Source: Candidatus Babeliales bacterium (GTDB taxonomy: Bacteria > Babelota > Babeliae > Babelales > JABDEC01). Taken from it: a stretch of DNA of 64,000 nt. The stretch spans positions 22,070 to 86,069 of the forward strand of contig JARLHJ010000008.1 of NCBI GenBank assembly GCA_031292305.1, written 5' to 3'. Shown here in pieces: positions 8,923 to 16,113 of this stretch. The translations under genes were made by a program, and so were the position numbers. The notes beneath the pieces are model-generated. The model was given only the letters and a program-made list of their open reading frames with translations. It made no database searches and was not told the DNA's origin. The stretch's first letter is position 1; every line of letters begins with the position of its first letter.

Positions 8923-10178
8923 TTTGTCCCCTGATTATATAACTCTTCACTTATTTTATTCCATTCCTGTTTTGTTTTTTGTAATGGATTAAATTTTTCA
9001 ATAATTAACTCTTCAGGATATATAATAGGTTTTAATGGGCTATTGCTTTGCCAAATAATTTCTGGGTTTGGTGATGTTAATTTTAATATTCTTGGTGTTT
9101 TATAAGTATAATGATTAGTATCGATTGTAATTAACCCTGCAGCTAATTCTAATTTAGAATTAATAAGTGTGGTTGTTATTTTTTTGACATTAGTACTATT
9201 TGCTTTTTTAACTGCTTGTTTCCAGAATTGTACACCATTGTAAGCAGACTCTATGAAATCATTAACTTCTTGGTCCTTTCCGTATTTGTCCTTAATGCGC
9301 TTTTTAAAATTATCACTTTCTTTGGTGTCAATGGACTCAAAATAATTACCTGCTAAATAAGTGTTATCTATATCAGAGGCAAAAGATAGCTCATTTTGTG
9401 TTAATCCAATTGAAATTATGGCCAATTTTTTTTGTTCTTTTAAATTTTTAATATCTTTAAATAGAATAAGCGAACTATCTAAATTAAGAATATTTAAAAC
9501 TATTTGAGCATTTGATTTTTCAATATTAGTTATAATTGGACTAAAGTCTTTTTGATAAGATTCAACAGTTTCTTGGCCTACAATTTCACATCCCATATTG
9601 GGTAATATAGTTTTTAAAAATTCTATAGTAATTTTTGAAAAATAATTATTTGATCCCAGTAAATAAAATTTATTGCCAATATTGTTTTCAGCCCAACTAA
9701 TTGCAGGAATTAAGTATTGGTTTGGTGCAGCACCGGTGTAAAATATATTAGGTGATTCTTCTAATCCCTCATTAAAACCAGGAAAAAATAATAACTTATC
9801 ATATTTTTCAACTACCGCTTTTAAAGACTTTCTTGAACTTGGAGTCAGACCGCCGAAAATTATATCTACTTTCTCATTTTTTATTAGATATTCAGCTTGT
9901 TTTGCGAATGTTTTATTGTCAGATTTTCCATCTAATGTAATAGGTTCAATTATTCTATTTAAAAGCCCGCCCGATTTATTAATTTCATCAATTGCAAGTA
10001 AAGTAGCTTCCATTATTGCTTCTTCAGTAGATGCCATTTCACCGCTTAAAGAATGAATGATTCCTACTTTAATAGGTCTTTCTATGCTATTTATGGAATA
10101 GTAATATATTCCCACAAAAGCCGCTAATAAAAATATTGCAAAAAAAATTACTTTAATAAGAATCTTATTTAAATTCAT
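8919..10178 (-). CDS. UrtA/LivK-like periplasmic ligand-binding protein (type I fold)
   Basis: This 419-residue protein is similar to urea/short-chain amide and branched-chain amino acid binding proteins. Blocks typical of UrtA are seen: IKVGIIHSLSGEMA, AIDEINKSGG, VDIIFGGLTPSSRK, NIFYTGAAPNQ and FYLLGSNNYF. The N-terminus holds one hydrophobic segment (residues 7-27) without a lipobox Cys or clear cleavage site, so it may be a membrane-anchored periplasmic protein. No ABC permease or ATPase gene is near. Instead the stop overlaps the start of the Cache/channel gene (ATGA), so the likely partner is that receptor. The ligand is unknown. It is preceded after 6 bp by a small secreted protein gene. 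Confidence 0.8.
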   Translation of the reverse strand: MNLNKILIKVIFFAIFLLAAFVGIYYYSINSIERPIKVGIIHSLSGEMASTEEAIMEATLLAIDEINKSGGLLNRIIEPITLDGKSDNKTFAKQAEYLIKNEKVDIIFGGLTPSSRKSLKAVVEKYDKLLFFPGFNEGLEESPNIFYTGAAPNQYLIPAISWAENNIGNKFYLLGSNNYFSKITIEFLKTILPNMGCEIVGQETVESYQKDFSPIITNIEKSNAQIVLNILNLDSSLILFKDIKNLKEQKKLAIISIGLTQNELSFASDIDNTYLAGNYFESIDTKESDNFKKRIKDKYGKDQEVNDFIESAYNGVQFWKQAVKKANSTNVKKITTTLINSKLELAAGLITIDTNHYTYKTPRILKLTSPNPEIIWQSNSPLKPIIYPEELIIEKFNPLQKTKQEWNKISEELYNQGTK

Positions 10179-10184
10179 TTTTTA

Positions 10185-10370
10185 TTACTTTTTACATTCA
10201 CATTTATCAGAGGTATATTTTCCTACTTCCCAATTATCTTTACCGCAAACTGTAGGACAGATTTTTTTAGCTTCATTTTCACTATTTATTTTTTTTGGTG
10301 CAGGCTTTTGAACTTTTGCAAAAATATTCATGGTTAAAGATAATAATAAGCAAATAATTAAATTTTTCAC
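10185..10370 (-). CDS. Small secreted Cys-containing protein, possibly mannan-binding-like
   Basis: This 61-residue protein has a signal peptide (about residues 1-18, ending IFA). The mature part ends with KKICPTVCGKDNWEVG and CECKK. The C-P-x-V-C ... W ... C-x-C pattern resembles the short repeat of the mannan-binding lectin family (MVL type), but only one unit is present and the match is judged by eye. It is the first gene of the apparent operon with the binding protein and the channel-like receptor, so it could be exported to the same compartment. A purge of the Cys pattern in homologues would undo the lectin idea. Confidence 0.55.
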   Translation of the reverse strand: MKNLIICLLLSLTMNIFAKVQKPAPKKINSENEAKKICPTVCGKDNWEVGKYTSDKCECKK

Positions 10371-10464
10371 AGCTTCTCCTTTTTTTCAGTTTGTACTTAA
10401 TCAGATCTTAAAATATTTGTTTAATTAAAGTCAATAATAATTTTACATAGATTTAGCTTTTTTC

Positions 10465-10494
10465 TTGTAAATAATAAAATTATTTTTGTACAAT
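10465..10494 (+). promoter_or_regulatory. Promoter of ftsB-like gene, possibly giving a leaderless mRNA
   Basis: The -35 TTGTAA (10465-10470), an 18-bp spacer and -10 TACAAT (10489-10494) are seen. The -10 overlaps a candidate ATG at 10493, and the expected start of transcription falls at or next to the ATG at 10502. No Shine-Dalgarno is present. Confidence 0.5.
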
Positions 10495-10501
10495 GGTTTT
10501 T

Positions 10502-10789
10502 ATGAATAAAAAAAATATTAAAAAGTTGTTTTTACGAGCAATATTGTTTGTTGAGATATTAATTTTTGGATTTACATATCTATTTGGGTCCAATGGTTTA
10601 TATTATTTAAAAGATTTAGATAAAGAAAATCATCAACTAAACAATGAGGTTTTGAACTTAAAATCCGAAATTTCATCAATTGAGAGCCAAATAAATGAAT
10701 GGTCCACTGATCCTTTTTATAAAGAACAATTAGCTCGTGAAAAACTACAGTTAGCTCGTGAAAATGAAAAAATCTTTTATATACAATAA
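10502..10789 (+). CDS. ftsB: FtsB/DivIC-family cell division protein
   Basis: This is a bitopic protein of about 95 residues: a basic cytoplasmic start, one TM (~residues 8-28), then a periplasmic coiled coil (LDKENHQLNNEVLNLKSE). It ends with the family's typical DPFYKEQLAREKL and ENEKIFYI segment. FtsB with FtsL and FtsQ regulates septal peptidoglycan synthesis. The start at 10502 is preferred to ATG 10493 because the latter is part of the predicted -10 box. The gene lies 11 bp upstream of the superoxide dismutase gene and is probably co-transcribed with it. The coiled-coil family is loosely conserved, so naming rests on architecture plus the C-terminal motif. Confidence 0.75.
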   Translation: MNKKNIKKLFLRAILFVEILIFGFTYLFGSNGLYYLKDLDKENHQLNNEVLNLKSEISSIESQINEWSTDPFYKEQLAREKLQLARENEKIFYIQ

Positions 10790-10800
10790 TCAAGGAAAAC

Positions 10801-11418
10801 ATGACAAAGTTTATTTTACCACCGTTACCATATTCTTTTGGTGCGTTAGAACCTTATATAGATGCACAAACAATGGAAATACATCATGATAGACATCATG
10901 CTACTTATGTAGAAAAATTAAACCATGCATTAGAAAAACACACTGAATTACAATCAAAAACTGTTCAAGAATTATTATTAAGCCTAGATAAACTACCTGC
11001 AGAAATAAAAACAGAGGTTAGAAATAATGGCGGTGGTCATCTTAATCATTCAATGTTTTGGCTTATGCTTAAACAAAATGGTGGTAAAATGCCACAAGGT
11101 AAAGTGTATGATGCAATAAAAAAAGATTTTAATAATTTTGAAGCTTTTAAAGTAGAGTTTAACGCAAAAGCTAAATCTGTTTTTGGCAGCGGATGGGCAT
11201 GGTTAGTAATTAATAAAGATGGCAAATTAGAAATTACTGCAACCCATAACCAAGATAATCCTATAGAAAAGAATATGCAGCCAATTTTAGGTTTAGATGT
11301 TTGGGAACATGCTTATTATTTAAAGTATCAAAATAAACGCCCTGATTACATTAACGCTTGGTGGAATGTTATAAACTGGGAACAAGTTGAAGAGAATTAC
11401 GATAATATCCTAGGATAA
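10801..11418 (+). CDS. sodA: Superoxide dismutase, Mn-type
   Basis: Cytoplasmic enzyme of 205 residues that converts superoxide to peroxide and oxygen. Metal ligands can be placed at His28 (IHHDRHHATY), His83 (LNHSMFW), Asp166 and His170 (LDVWEHAYYL). The glutamine that hydrogen-bonds the metal-bound solvent is supplied from the C-terminal domain (NQDNP, Gln151), and the residue before NHSMFW is GGGH rather than AAQ. Both are features of Mn rather than Fe enzymes. There is no signal peptide. The gene is preceded by AAGGA and followed by a strong terminator. It is probably useful against the host oxidative burst (inference). Confidence 0.93.
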   Translation: MTKFILPPLPYSFGALEPYIDAQTMEIHHDRHHATYVEKLNHALEKHTELQSKTVQELLLSLDKLPAEIKTEVRNNGGGHLNHSMFWLMLKQNGGKMPQGKVYDAIKKDFNNFEAFKVEFNAKAKSVFGSGWAWLVINKDGKLEITATHNQDNPIEKNMQPILGLDVWEHAYYLKYQNKRPDYINAWWNVINWEQVEENYDNILG

Positions 11419-11431
11419 ATATTTATAAAAT

Positions 11432-11464
11432 AAAAAGAGCCACTCATAACGAGTGGCTCTTTTT
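11432..11464. terminator. Bidirectional intrinsic terminator
   Basis: A 14-bp perfect stem (11432-11445 with 11451-11464) carries an A-run on one side and a T-run on the other. It sits between convergent sodA and the glutamic peptidase gene and can serve both. Confidence 0.9.
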
Positions 11465-11484
11465 ATTTTATAGACTAGATAATT

Positions 11485-12321
11485 TTACTCACCGCGCCAA
11501 GTCACTTCAAAGCTTTGGCCATTTTTTAATAATGAAGAAGTGATTGCTTTTAAACCAGTATTACTAATCATATTTAAAGCAGTATTTTGAGTATTAGCTA
11601 CTTTATTAATTGCATTAGAAACACCATTAATTTTTGCAGTACACTTAGTAAAAGTAATAGGTGAGAAATGTGCCAATGGCAATATTGAATTCATATAAGG
11701 TGCTTCAACAACCCATTCAGCACAAACGCGTTGAGCGGTTGTAGAAGTTGTGTATTTAGTAGGAATTACACTTCTTACTTTTTTTGTATTATTTGCAATT
11801 GATAAAACGAATACATTGTTGCCTTTGTAAACTACAGAAGCAGTAATTGAATCTCCAGCTTTCACAGGAAAATTTGTGATAGAATATGAATAATCAGGAT
11901 ACATTTCATACCATGCATAATTAACTTGTTTGCCATTTACCCAATCACACTCTGTACCTAATTGTTCTACTGAACTACTTGCAAATCCATCAATTCCTAC
12001 CCAAACTGAGCAATATGAATGATCAGGTGTAGGTGAAAGTGTAGGCACGTTCCATGTTCCATAAATTTCAGAAACTGAGTTTTTAGCAGGGTTTTTTAAG
12101 TTAGTAGCAGTAACGTATCCACTCCAATTGGTACTCGATTCAGTAATCTCTTTTATACCCAAATGAGGGTGTGAACCATGACGTCTAGAATCTTTTCTTT
12201 GTGAATTTCTTACAATAGGCATTAATTTACATTCTAATAGTTCATAACCATCAGAATCTTTTACTGCAAATATTTGAAAGTTTGCTGAGATTAATAACGC
12301 TAATACTAGTACCTTTTTCAT
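11485..12321 (-). CDS. Secreted G1-family glutamic peptidase (eqolisin), copy 1
   Basis: 278 residues with an N-terminal signal peptide (about 1-19). The mature region matches the acid-active glutamic peptidase family first known from fungi (MEROPS G1, Peptidase A4). Family blocks are NWSGYV, GTWNVP, SVWVGIDG, VEQLGTE (catalytic Gln120), YAWYEMYP and AEWVVEAP (carrying the catalytic Glu). Cys104 and Cys125, plus Cys200 and Cys227, could form disulfides in the periplasm or outside. It follows a close paralogue (12351-13199) on the same strand. Probably an exported protease able to work in an acidic host compartment (inference). RBS AAGGAG precedes the start. Confidence 0.85.
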   Translation of the reverse strand: MKKVLVLALLISANFQIFAVKDSDGYELLECKLMPIVRNSQRKDSRRHGSHPHLGIKEITESSTNWSGYVTATNLKNPAKNSVSEIYGTWNVPTLSPTPDHSYCSVWVGIDGFASSSVEQLGTECDWVNGKQVNYAWYEMYPDYSYSITNFPVKAGDSITASVVYKGNNVFVLSIANNTKKVRSVIPTKYTTSTTAQRVCAEWVVEAPYMNSILPLAHFSPITFTKCTAKINGVSNAINKVANTQNTALNMISNTGLKAITSSLLKNGQSFEVTWRGE

Positions 12322-12350
12322 ATCTTCTCCTTTTAAATGAAGTTAAAAAA

Positions 12351-13199
12351 TTACTCGTGTTTCCATACTACGTTAAAGCCTTGTCCACCATTTGTTAATG
12401 TAGAGGTTAATGCTTTAAATCCACCATTATAAATCATATTTATTGCCGCATTTTGAAAAAATGTGCTATTAATTTGTTTATATAAACCATTAATTACAGT
12501 AGTACATCCTATAAAGTTCACCTGAGAAAAATTTGCAAGAGGTAATATGCTATTATATTCAGGTGCTTCTGCAATCCATTCAGCTGAAGATCTTAAAGCT
12601 GTGGTAGAAGTGGTATATTGTGTAGGAATCGAAGTATGAACTTTTTTTGTGTTATTAGCGATTGATAATAAAAATATTCCATCACCTTGATAAACAACTG
12701 AAGCACTAATTGAATCCCCAACCTTTAGTGGGAAATTTGAAATGACAGATGCACCTTGTGGGTACATTTCAAACCAAGCATAATCATATTGAGAATTGTT
12801 TACCCATTCATGTCCTGTTCCTAATTGTTCTACAGTAGGGCTTTTGTATCCATCAATTCCAACCCACAATGAGCAATATGAAGTGTCAGGAGTAGGACTT
12901 AATTTTGGGACATTCCATGAGCCAGAAACTGCAGTTACTGAATTAACAGCTGGAGTTTGTAAATTTGTAACTTCTACATAGCCACTCCAATTTTGACTAT
13001 TTAAAGTAGTGTTTTCAACAAACGTTTTTATAGCAGGAATGTGAGGTTGCGAAGGGTGTTTTTTGTTTTTTATTTTTAACTTTTTTTTATCAAAAGGTTG
13101 TAATTTACATTCAATAAATTTATACCCAGTGGTATCAATTGTCGAATACAATTGAATATTAACTGAAAGTAGTAAAAAAATTACTAATAATTTTTTCAT
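12351..13199 (-). CDS. Secreted G1-family glutamic peptidase (eqolisin), copy 2
   Basis: 282 residues, with signal peptide (~1-20) and the same fold signatures as the neighbour at 11485: NWSGYV, GSWNVP, LWVGIDG, VEQLGTG (Gln125), YAWFEMYP and AEWIAEAP (Glu in the block at 206-213). It was clearly produced by tandem duplication, with substantial divergence since. In this copy the Cys facing Cys125 of copy 1 is replaced (GHEW instead of ECDW), so the disulfide pattern differs. Start preceded by AAAGGAG. The two genes are 29 bp apart and likely share a transcript. Confidence 0.85.
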   Translation of the reverse strand: MKKLLVIFLLLSVNIQLYSTIDTTGYKFIECKLQPFDKKKLKIKNKKHPSQPHIPAIKTFVENTTLNSQNWSGYVEVTNLQTPAVNSVTAVSGSWNVPKLSPTPDTSYCSLWVGIDGYKSPTVEQLGTGHEWVNNSQYDYAWFEMYPQGASVISNFPLKVGDSISASVVYQGDGIFLLSIANNTKKVHTSIPTQYTTSTTALRSSAEWIAEAPEYNSILPLANFSQVNFIGCTTVINGLYKQINSTFFQNAAINMIYNGGFKALTSTLTNGGQGFNVVWKHE

Positions 13200-13322
13200 A
13201 TTTACTCCTTTTTTTGAATTAAAATATATTATTTGCTAACTACACTATTACAAAAATTATTTAAATCAATTTTTTTAGTTTATAATATAATAATAAAAAA
13301 TCACAAAGATAAAGGTTATATA

Positions 13323-14816
13323 ATGCATTTAAAAGAAAAAGAAAACACACAGTTACAAGATACATCAGAAGAACACAAAGTACGTGTTCAAAAAATTCAA
13401 GAGATGCGTGCGCAGGGTATTGAACCGTGGCCAGCAGTAAAGCCAGTAAACTCAAATACGGAAAAAATTTTACAAGAATTTGCTCAAAACCCGCAAGAAA
13501 AAGAATACCAAATATCTGGTAGGGTAATGAGTTTACGTGGTCATGGCAAATCGGTTTTTGCGCATATACAAGATGTTGCAGGCAAAATACAAATTTATTT
13601 AAAAGAAGATGTTGTTGGGACAGAAAAGTTTGCAATGTTTTCAAAATTTATAGATATTGGCGACATTCTTTGGATCGATGGAACCTCTTTTGTAACAAAA
13701 GCAGGTGAAACATCTTTACGAGTTAAAGACTTTACATTAATGTCAAAATCTCTACATCCACTGCCTGATAAATTTCACGGTCTTGAAGATGTTGAAGTTC
13801 GTTATAGGCAACGTTATCTTGATTTGATTACTAACGATGAGAATAGAATTAAATTTATTAAACGTTCAAAAATTGTTTCAGCAATTAGAAGATTTTTAGA
13901 AGATAATAATTATTTAGAAGTTGAAACACCAATGTTGCACCCAATACCAGGTGGTGCTGCAGCAAAGCCTTTTATTACACACCATAATGCATTGGGAACT
14001 GATTTTTATTTACGTATTGCGCCTGAGTTATATTTAAAACGTTTAGTAGTAGGTGGTTTTGAACGTGTATTTGAGATAAATAGGAATTTCAGAAATGAAG
14101 GGGTTTCAACAAGACATAACCCTGAATTTACAATGATAGAATTTTATACAGCAAATGTAGATTATATTTGGGCTATGGATTTTGTTGAACAGATATTTAA
14201 ATATGCTATACAAGAAATTGGTTCTGGCAATAAAATACCTTATGGCAATCATGAGTTAGATTTTTCTAAACCATTTGAAAAAATTAGTATTAGAAACTCT
14301 GTTTTAAAATATGGTAATTTAACTGAAGATGATATTTCTTCAGAAAATATAGATAAAACTATTAAAGCAAAGAATGTTAAAATAGTTAAAACTAATATGT
14401 CCATAAACGAAAAAATTTATGCATTATTTGAGCATTTAGTAGAAGGTCAATTAATACAGCCAACATTTGTTACAGATTTTCCTATAGAAGTTTCACCATT
14501 ATCAAAACGTGATTCAAATAACCCAGAAATAGCTGCACGTTTTGAATTATTTATTGGTGGAATAGAAATAAGTAATGGCTTTAATGAATTAAATGATCCA
14601 TTTGATCAAGCGGAACGTTTTAAACAACAAGCTGTTTCGCATGCAGCAGGTGATGAAGAAGCGCATCATTATGATGCTGATTATATTACATCATTAGAAT
14701 ATGCTTTACCACCAACTGCTGGTGTTGGTATTGGCATTGACAGAATGGTAATGCTGCTTACAAGTACAACATCTATTAAAGATATTATCTTGTTTCCGAC
14801 TTTGAAAAAAAAGTAA
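13323..14816 (+). CDS. lysS: Lysyl-tRNA synthetase, class II
   Basis: Charges tRNA-Lys. The N-terminal OB-fold anticodon-binding domain (ISGRVMSLRGHGKSVFAHIQ) is followed by the class II core. This shows motif 1 around YLEVETPMLHPIPGGAAAKPF, motif 2 RNFRNEGVSTRHNPEFTMIEF and motif 3 GIGIDRMVMLLT. The start at 13323 gives 497 residues, the usual length; AAAGG lies upstream. A longer reading frame from 13233 adds 30 hydrophobic residues with no counterpart in LysRS and overlaps the promoter-like TATAAT at 13281, so it is not used. Followed after 26 bp by the DJ-1-like gene. Confidence 0.96.
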   Translation: MHLKEKENTQLQDTSEEHKVRVQKIQEMRAQGIEPWPAVKPVNSNTEKILQEFAQNPQEKEYQISGRVMSLRGHGKSVFAHIQDVAGKIQIYLKEDVVGTEKFAMFSKFIDIGDILWIDGTSFVTKAGETSLRVKDFTLMSKSLHPLPDKFHGLEDVEVRYRQRYLDLITNDENRIKFIKRSKIVSAIRRFLEDNNYLEVETPMLHPIPGGAAAKPFITHHNALGTDFYLRIAPELYLKRLVVGGFERVFEINRNFRNEGVSTRHNPEFTMIEFYTANVDYIWAMDFVEQIFKYAIQEIGSGNKIPYGNHELDFSKPFEKISIRNSVLKYGNLTEDDISSENIDKTIKAKNVKIVKTNMSINEKIYALFEHLVEGQLIQPTFVTDFPIEVSPLSKRDSNNPEIAARFELFIGGIEISNGFNELNDPFDQAERFKQQAVSHAAGDEEAHHYDADYITSLEYALPPTAGVGIGIDRMVMLLTSTTSIKDIILFPTLKKK

Positions 14817-14842
14817 CTTGTTTTATTAAAAAGGAGTGTAGA

Positions 14843-15472
14843 ATGAAAAAAATTTTATTAGTTATAGCAAGCAAAGGTTTTCAGCCAATTGAATATGGCG
14901 TTACAAGAGAAATTTTAGAAGCCGAAGATATTAAAGTAGAAACTGCAAGTAATGCTAAAGATTCTTTGGGCAATGCAATATCGTCTGATAATAAACCAGC
15001 TCACGTTGATTATTTACTGCAAGATGTAAACGTAGACCATTATGATGGGTTATTTATTATTGGTGGCCAAGATGCAATGGAACATTTAGATAATGATAAT
15101 ATGTATCGCCTAATTCATGAAGTTGATAGACGCTTTAATAAAATTTATGGAGCAATTTGTATATCTACTAGAATTTTAGCAAATGCCGGTGTATTAGAAG
15201 ATAGAAATGTTACAGGCTGGGATAATGATAAAAAATTAGCACTGATATTAAAAGATGTTGGCGCTAATTATGTTAAAGCAGGTGTTGTAGTTGATGATAA
15301 TATTATAACTGCAACTGGCCCTGATGAAGTGCAAGATTTTGGGCAAGCAATTTTAAAAGCACTTTATACTCGTCAACCTGAAACAGCAGAAGACGCTGAG
15401 CATAAAGAAGCTATTGGCGAAACTGATGAATTGATTAAAAGAAATTTTCCTCGTGAAGATATAGAAGATTAA
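14843..15472 (+). CDS. DJ-1/PfpI (glutamine amidotransferase-like) family protein
   Basis: 209 residues with the DJ-1/PfpI fold: start KKILLVIASKGFQPIEYG with the conserved Glu17, YDGLFIIGG, and the nucleophile elbow YGAICISTR with Cys106. Members act as chaperones, deglycases/glyoxalases or stress proteases; the exact activity cannot be read from sequence. An acidic C-terminal tail of about 30 residues follows the core. Strong RBS AAGGAGTG. Lies 26 bp behind lysS and ends at a strong bidirectional terminator. Confidence 0.82.
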   Translation: MKKILLVIASKGFQPIEYGVTREILEAEDIKVETASNAKDSLGNAISSDNKPAHVDYLLQDVNVDHYDGLFIIGGQDAMEHLDNDNMYRLIHEVDRRFNKIYGAICISTRILANAGVLEDRNVTGWDNDKKLALILKDVGANYVKAGVVVDDNIITATGPDEVQDFGQAILKALYTRQPETAEDAEHKEAIGETDELIKRNFPREDIED

Positions 15473-15497
15473 TTTAAATATTTAATTATACAATCAT

Positions 15498-15533
15498 ATA
15501 GTTGAGAGTAAATTATTGTTTACTCTCAACTAT
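15498..15533. terminator. Bidirectional intrinsic terminator
   Basis: A 15-bp perfect stem (15498-15512 with 15519-15533) with a 6-nt loop sits between the convergent DJ-1-like gene and the small secreted protein gene at 15540. Confidence 0.85.
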
Positions 15534-15539
15534 TATTAT

Positions 15540-15755
15540 TTATCTGACAGTTTTAGGTGCTGGTCTAGGAGCTATTGATTCATCATGAGCGGTAATGCAA
15601 GAACTATAAACTAAACCCGAATTTTTCGCTTGAAGTTTAGCAGCATCAACACCTTTGGTATTAAGTGTGCTTTTTAATGAGTTACATTGGCTTGTAGTCA
15701 TTGCGTTCATTCCACTAATTGACAACAATACAGTAAAAATTAATAATTTTTTCAT
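15540..15755 (-). CDS. Small secreted protein, unknown function
   Basis: 71 residues with a clear signal peptide (MKKLLIFTVLLSISGMNA). The mature part holds two Cys (QCNSLKSTL and SSCITAHD) that could pair, and a Pro-rich end. The start at 15755 is chosen for the AGGAG 8 bases upstream; the ten residues before it are not signal-like. No family recognised. Confidence 0.65.
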   Translation of the reverse strand: MKKLLIFTVLLSISGMNAMTTSQCNSLKSTLNTKGVDAAKLQAKNSGLVYSSCITAHDESIAPRPAPKTVR

Positions 15756-15851
15756 TTTAATCTCCTTTTTTATATTAGAATTCAAACCTCAAATTTAAGT
15801 ATACTGTAAAAGTTGTATAAAAAACAACAGATAGAAATAAAAAAACAAAGA

Positions 15852-15955
15852 AGATTGTAGATTTGGGTAGTTTTCAGGTTTAAACAAGGGTTGTCTTTAT
15901 TTTCTATGTGAAACATTTTGGGTATGCTATTTAAGCGTTTTTTACTACACAATCT
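15852..15955 (+). ncRNA. Candidate structured RNA in the 15786-16113 intergenic gap
   Basis: This 328-bp gap has no convincing protein gene. AGATTGTAG (15852-15860) can pair with CTACACAATCT (15945-15955) apart from a 2-nt bulge, enclosing about 84 nt with small internal hairpins. A plus-strand terminator follows at 15989. It could be a small RNA or a leader ahead of recJ. It matches no RNA family I can name, and strand is inferred only from the terminator. Confidence 0.3.
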
Positions 15956-15988
15956 AATCGTTGCGCAAAATAACTACAAATTTTTAAA

Positions 15989-16025
15989 AGAAGCTATACA
16001 AAGAAATTTGTGTAGCTTCTTTTTA
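15989..16025 (+). terminator. Intrinsic terminator without an upstream plus-strand protein gene
   Basis: AGAAGCTATACAAA (15989-16002) pairs with TTTGTGTAGCTTCT (16007-16020) with one G-T pair, followed by TTTTT. No plus-strand coding gene precedes it, which suggests a short independent transcript or attenuation before recJ. Confidence 0.65.
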
Positions 16026-16113
16026 TTTAAATAATTTTAAAAGTGACTCTTTTTTGTTTTTAATTTAAAATTAAAATATAATTTTTCATAAGAAACATAA
16101 TCGAAACATACAA

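Noticed and set aside
10493-10501. ATG 10493 as ftsB start
   Set aside because: The codon is part of the predicted -10 box TACAAT.
13233-13322. N-terminal extension of lysS
   Set aside because: Hydrophobic residues with no LysRS counterpart; it overlaps a TATAAT box, and a better RBS-supported start lies at 13323.
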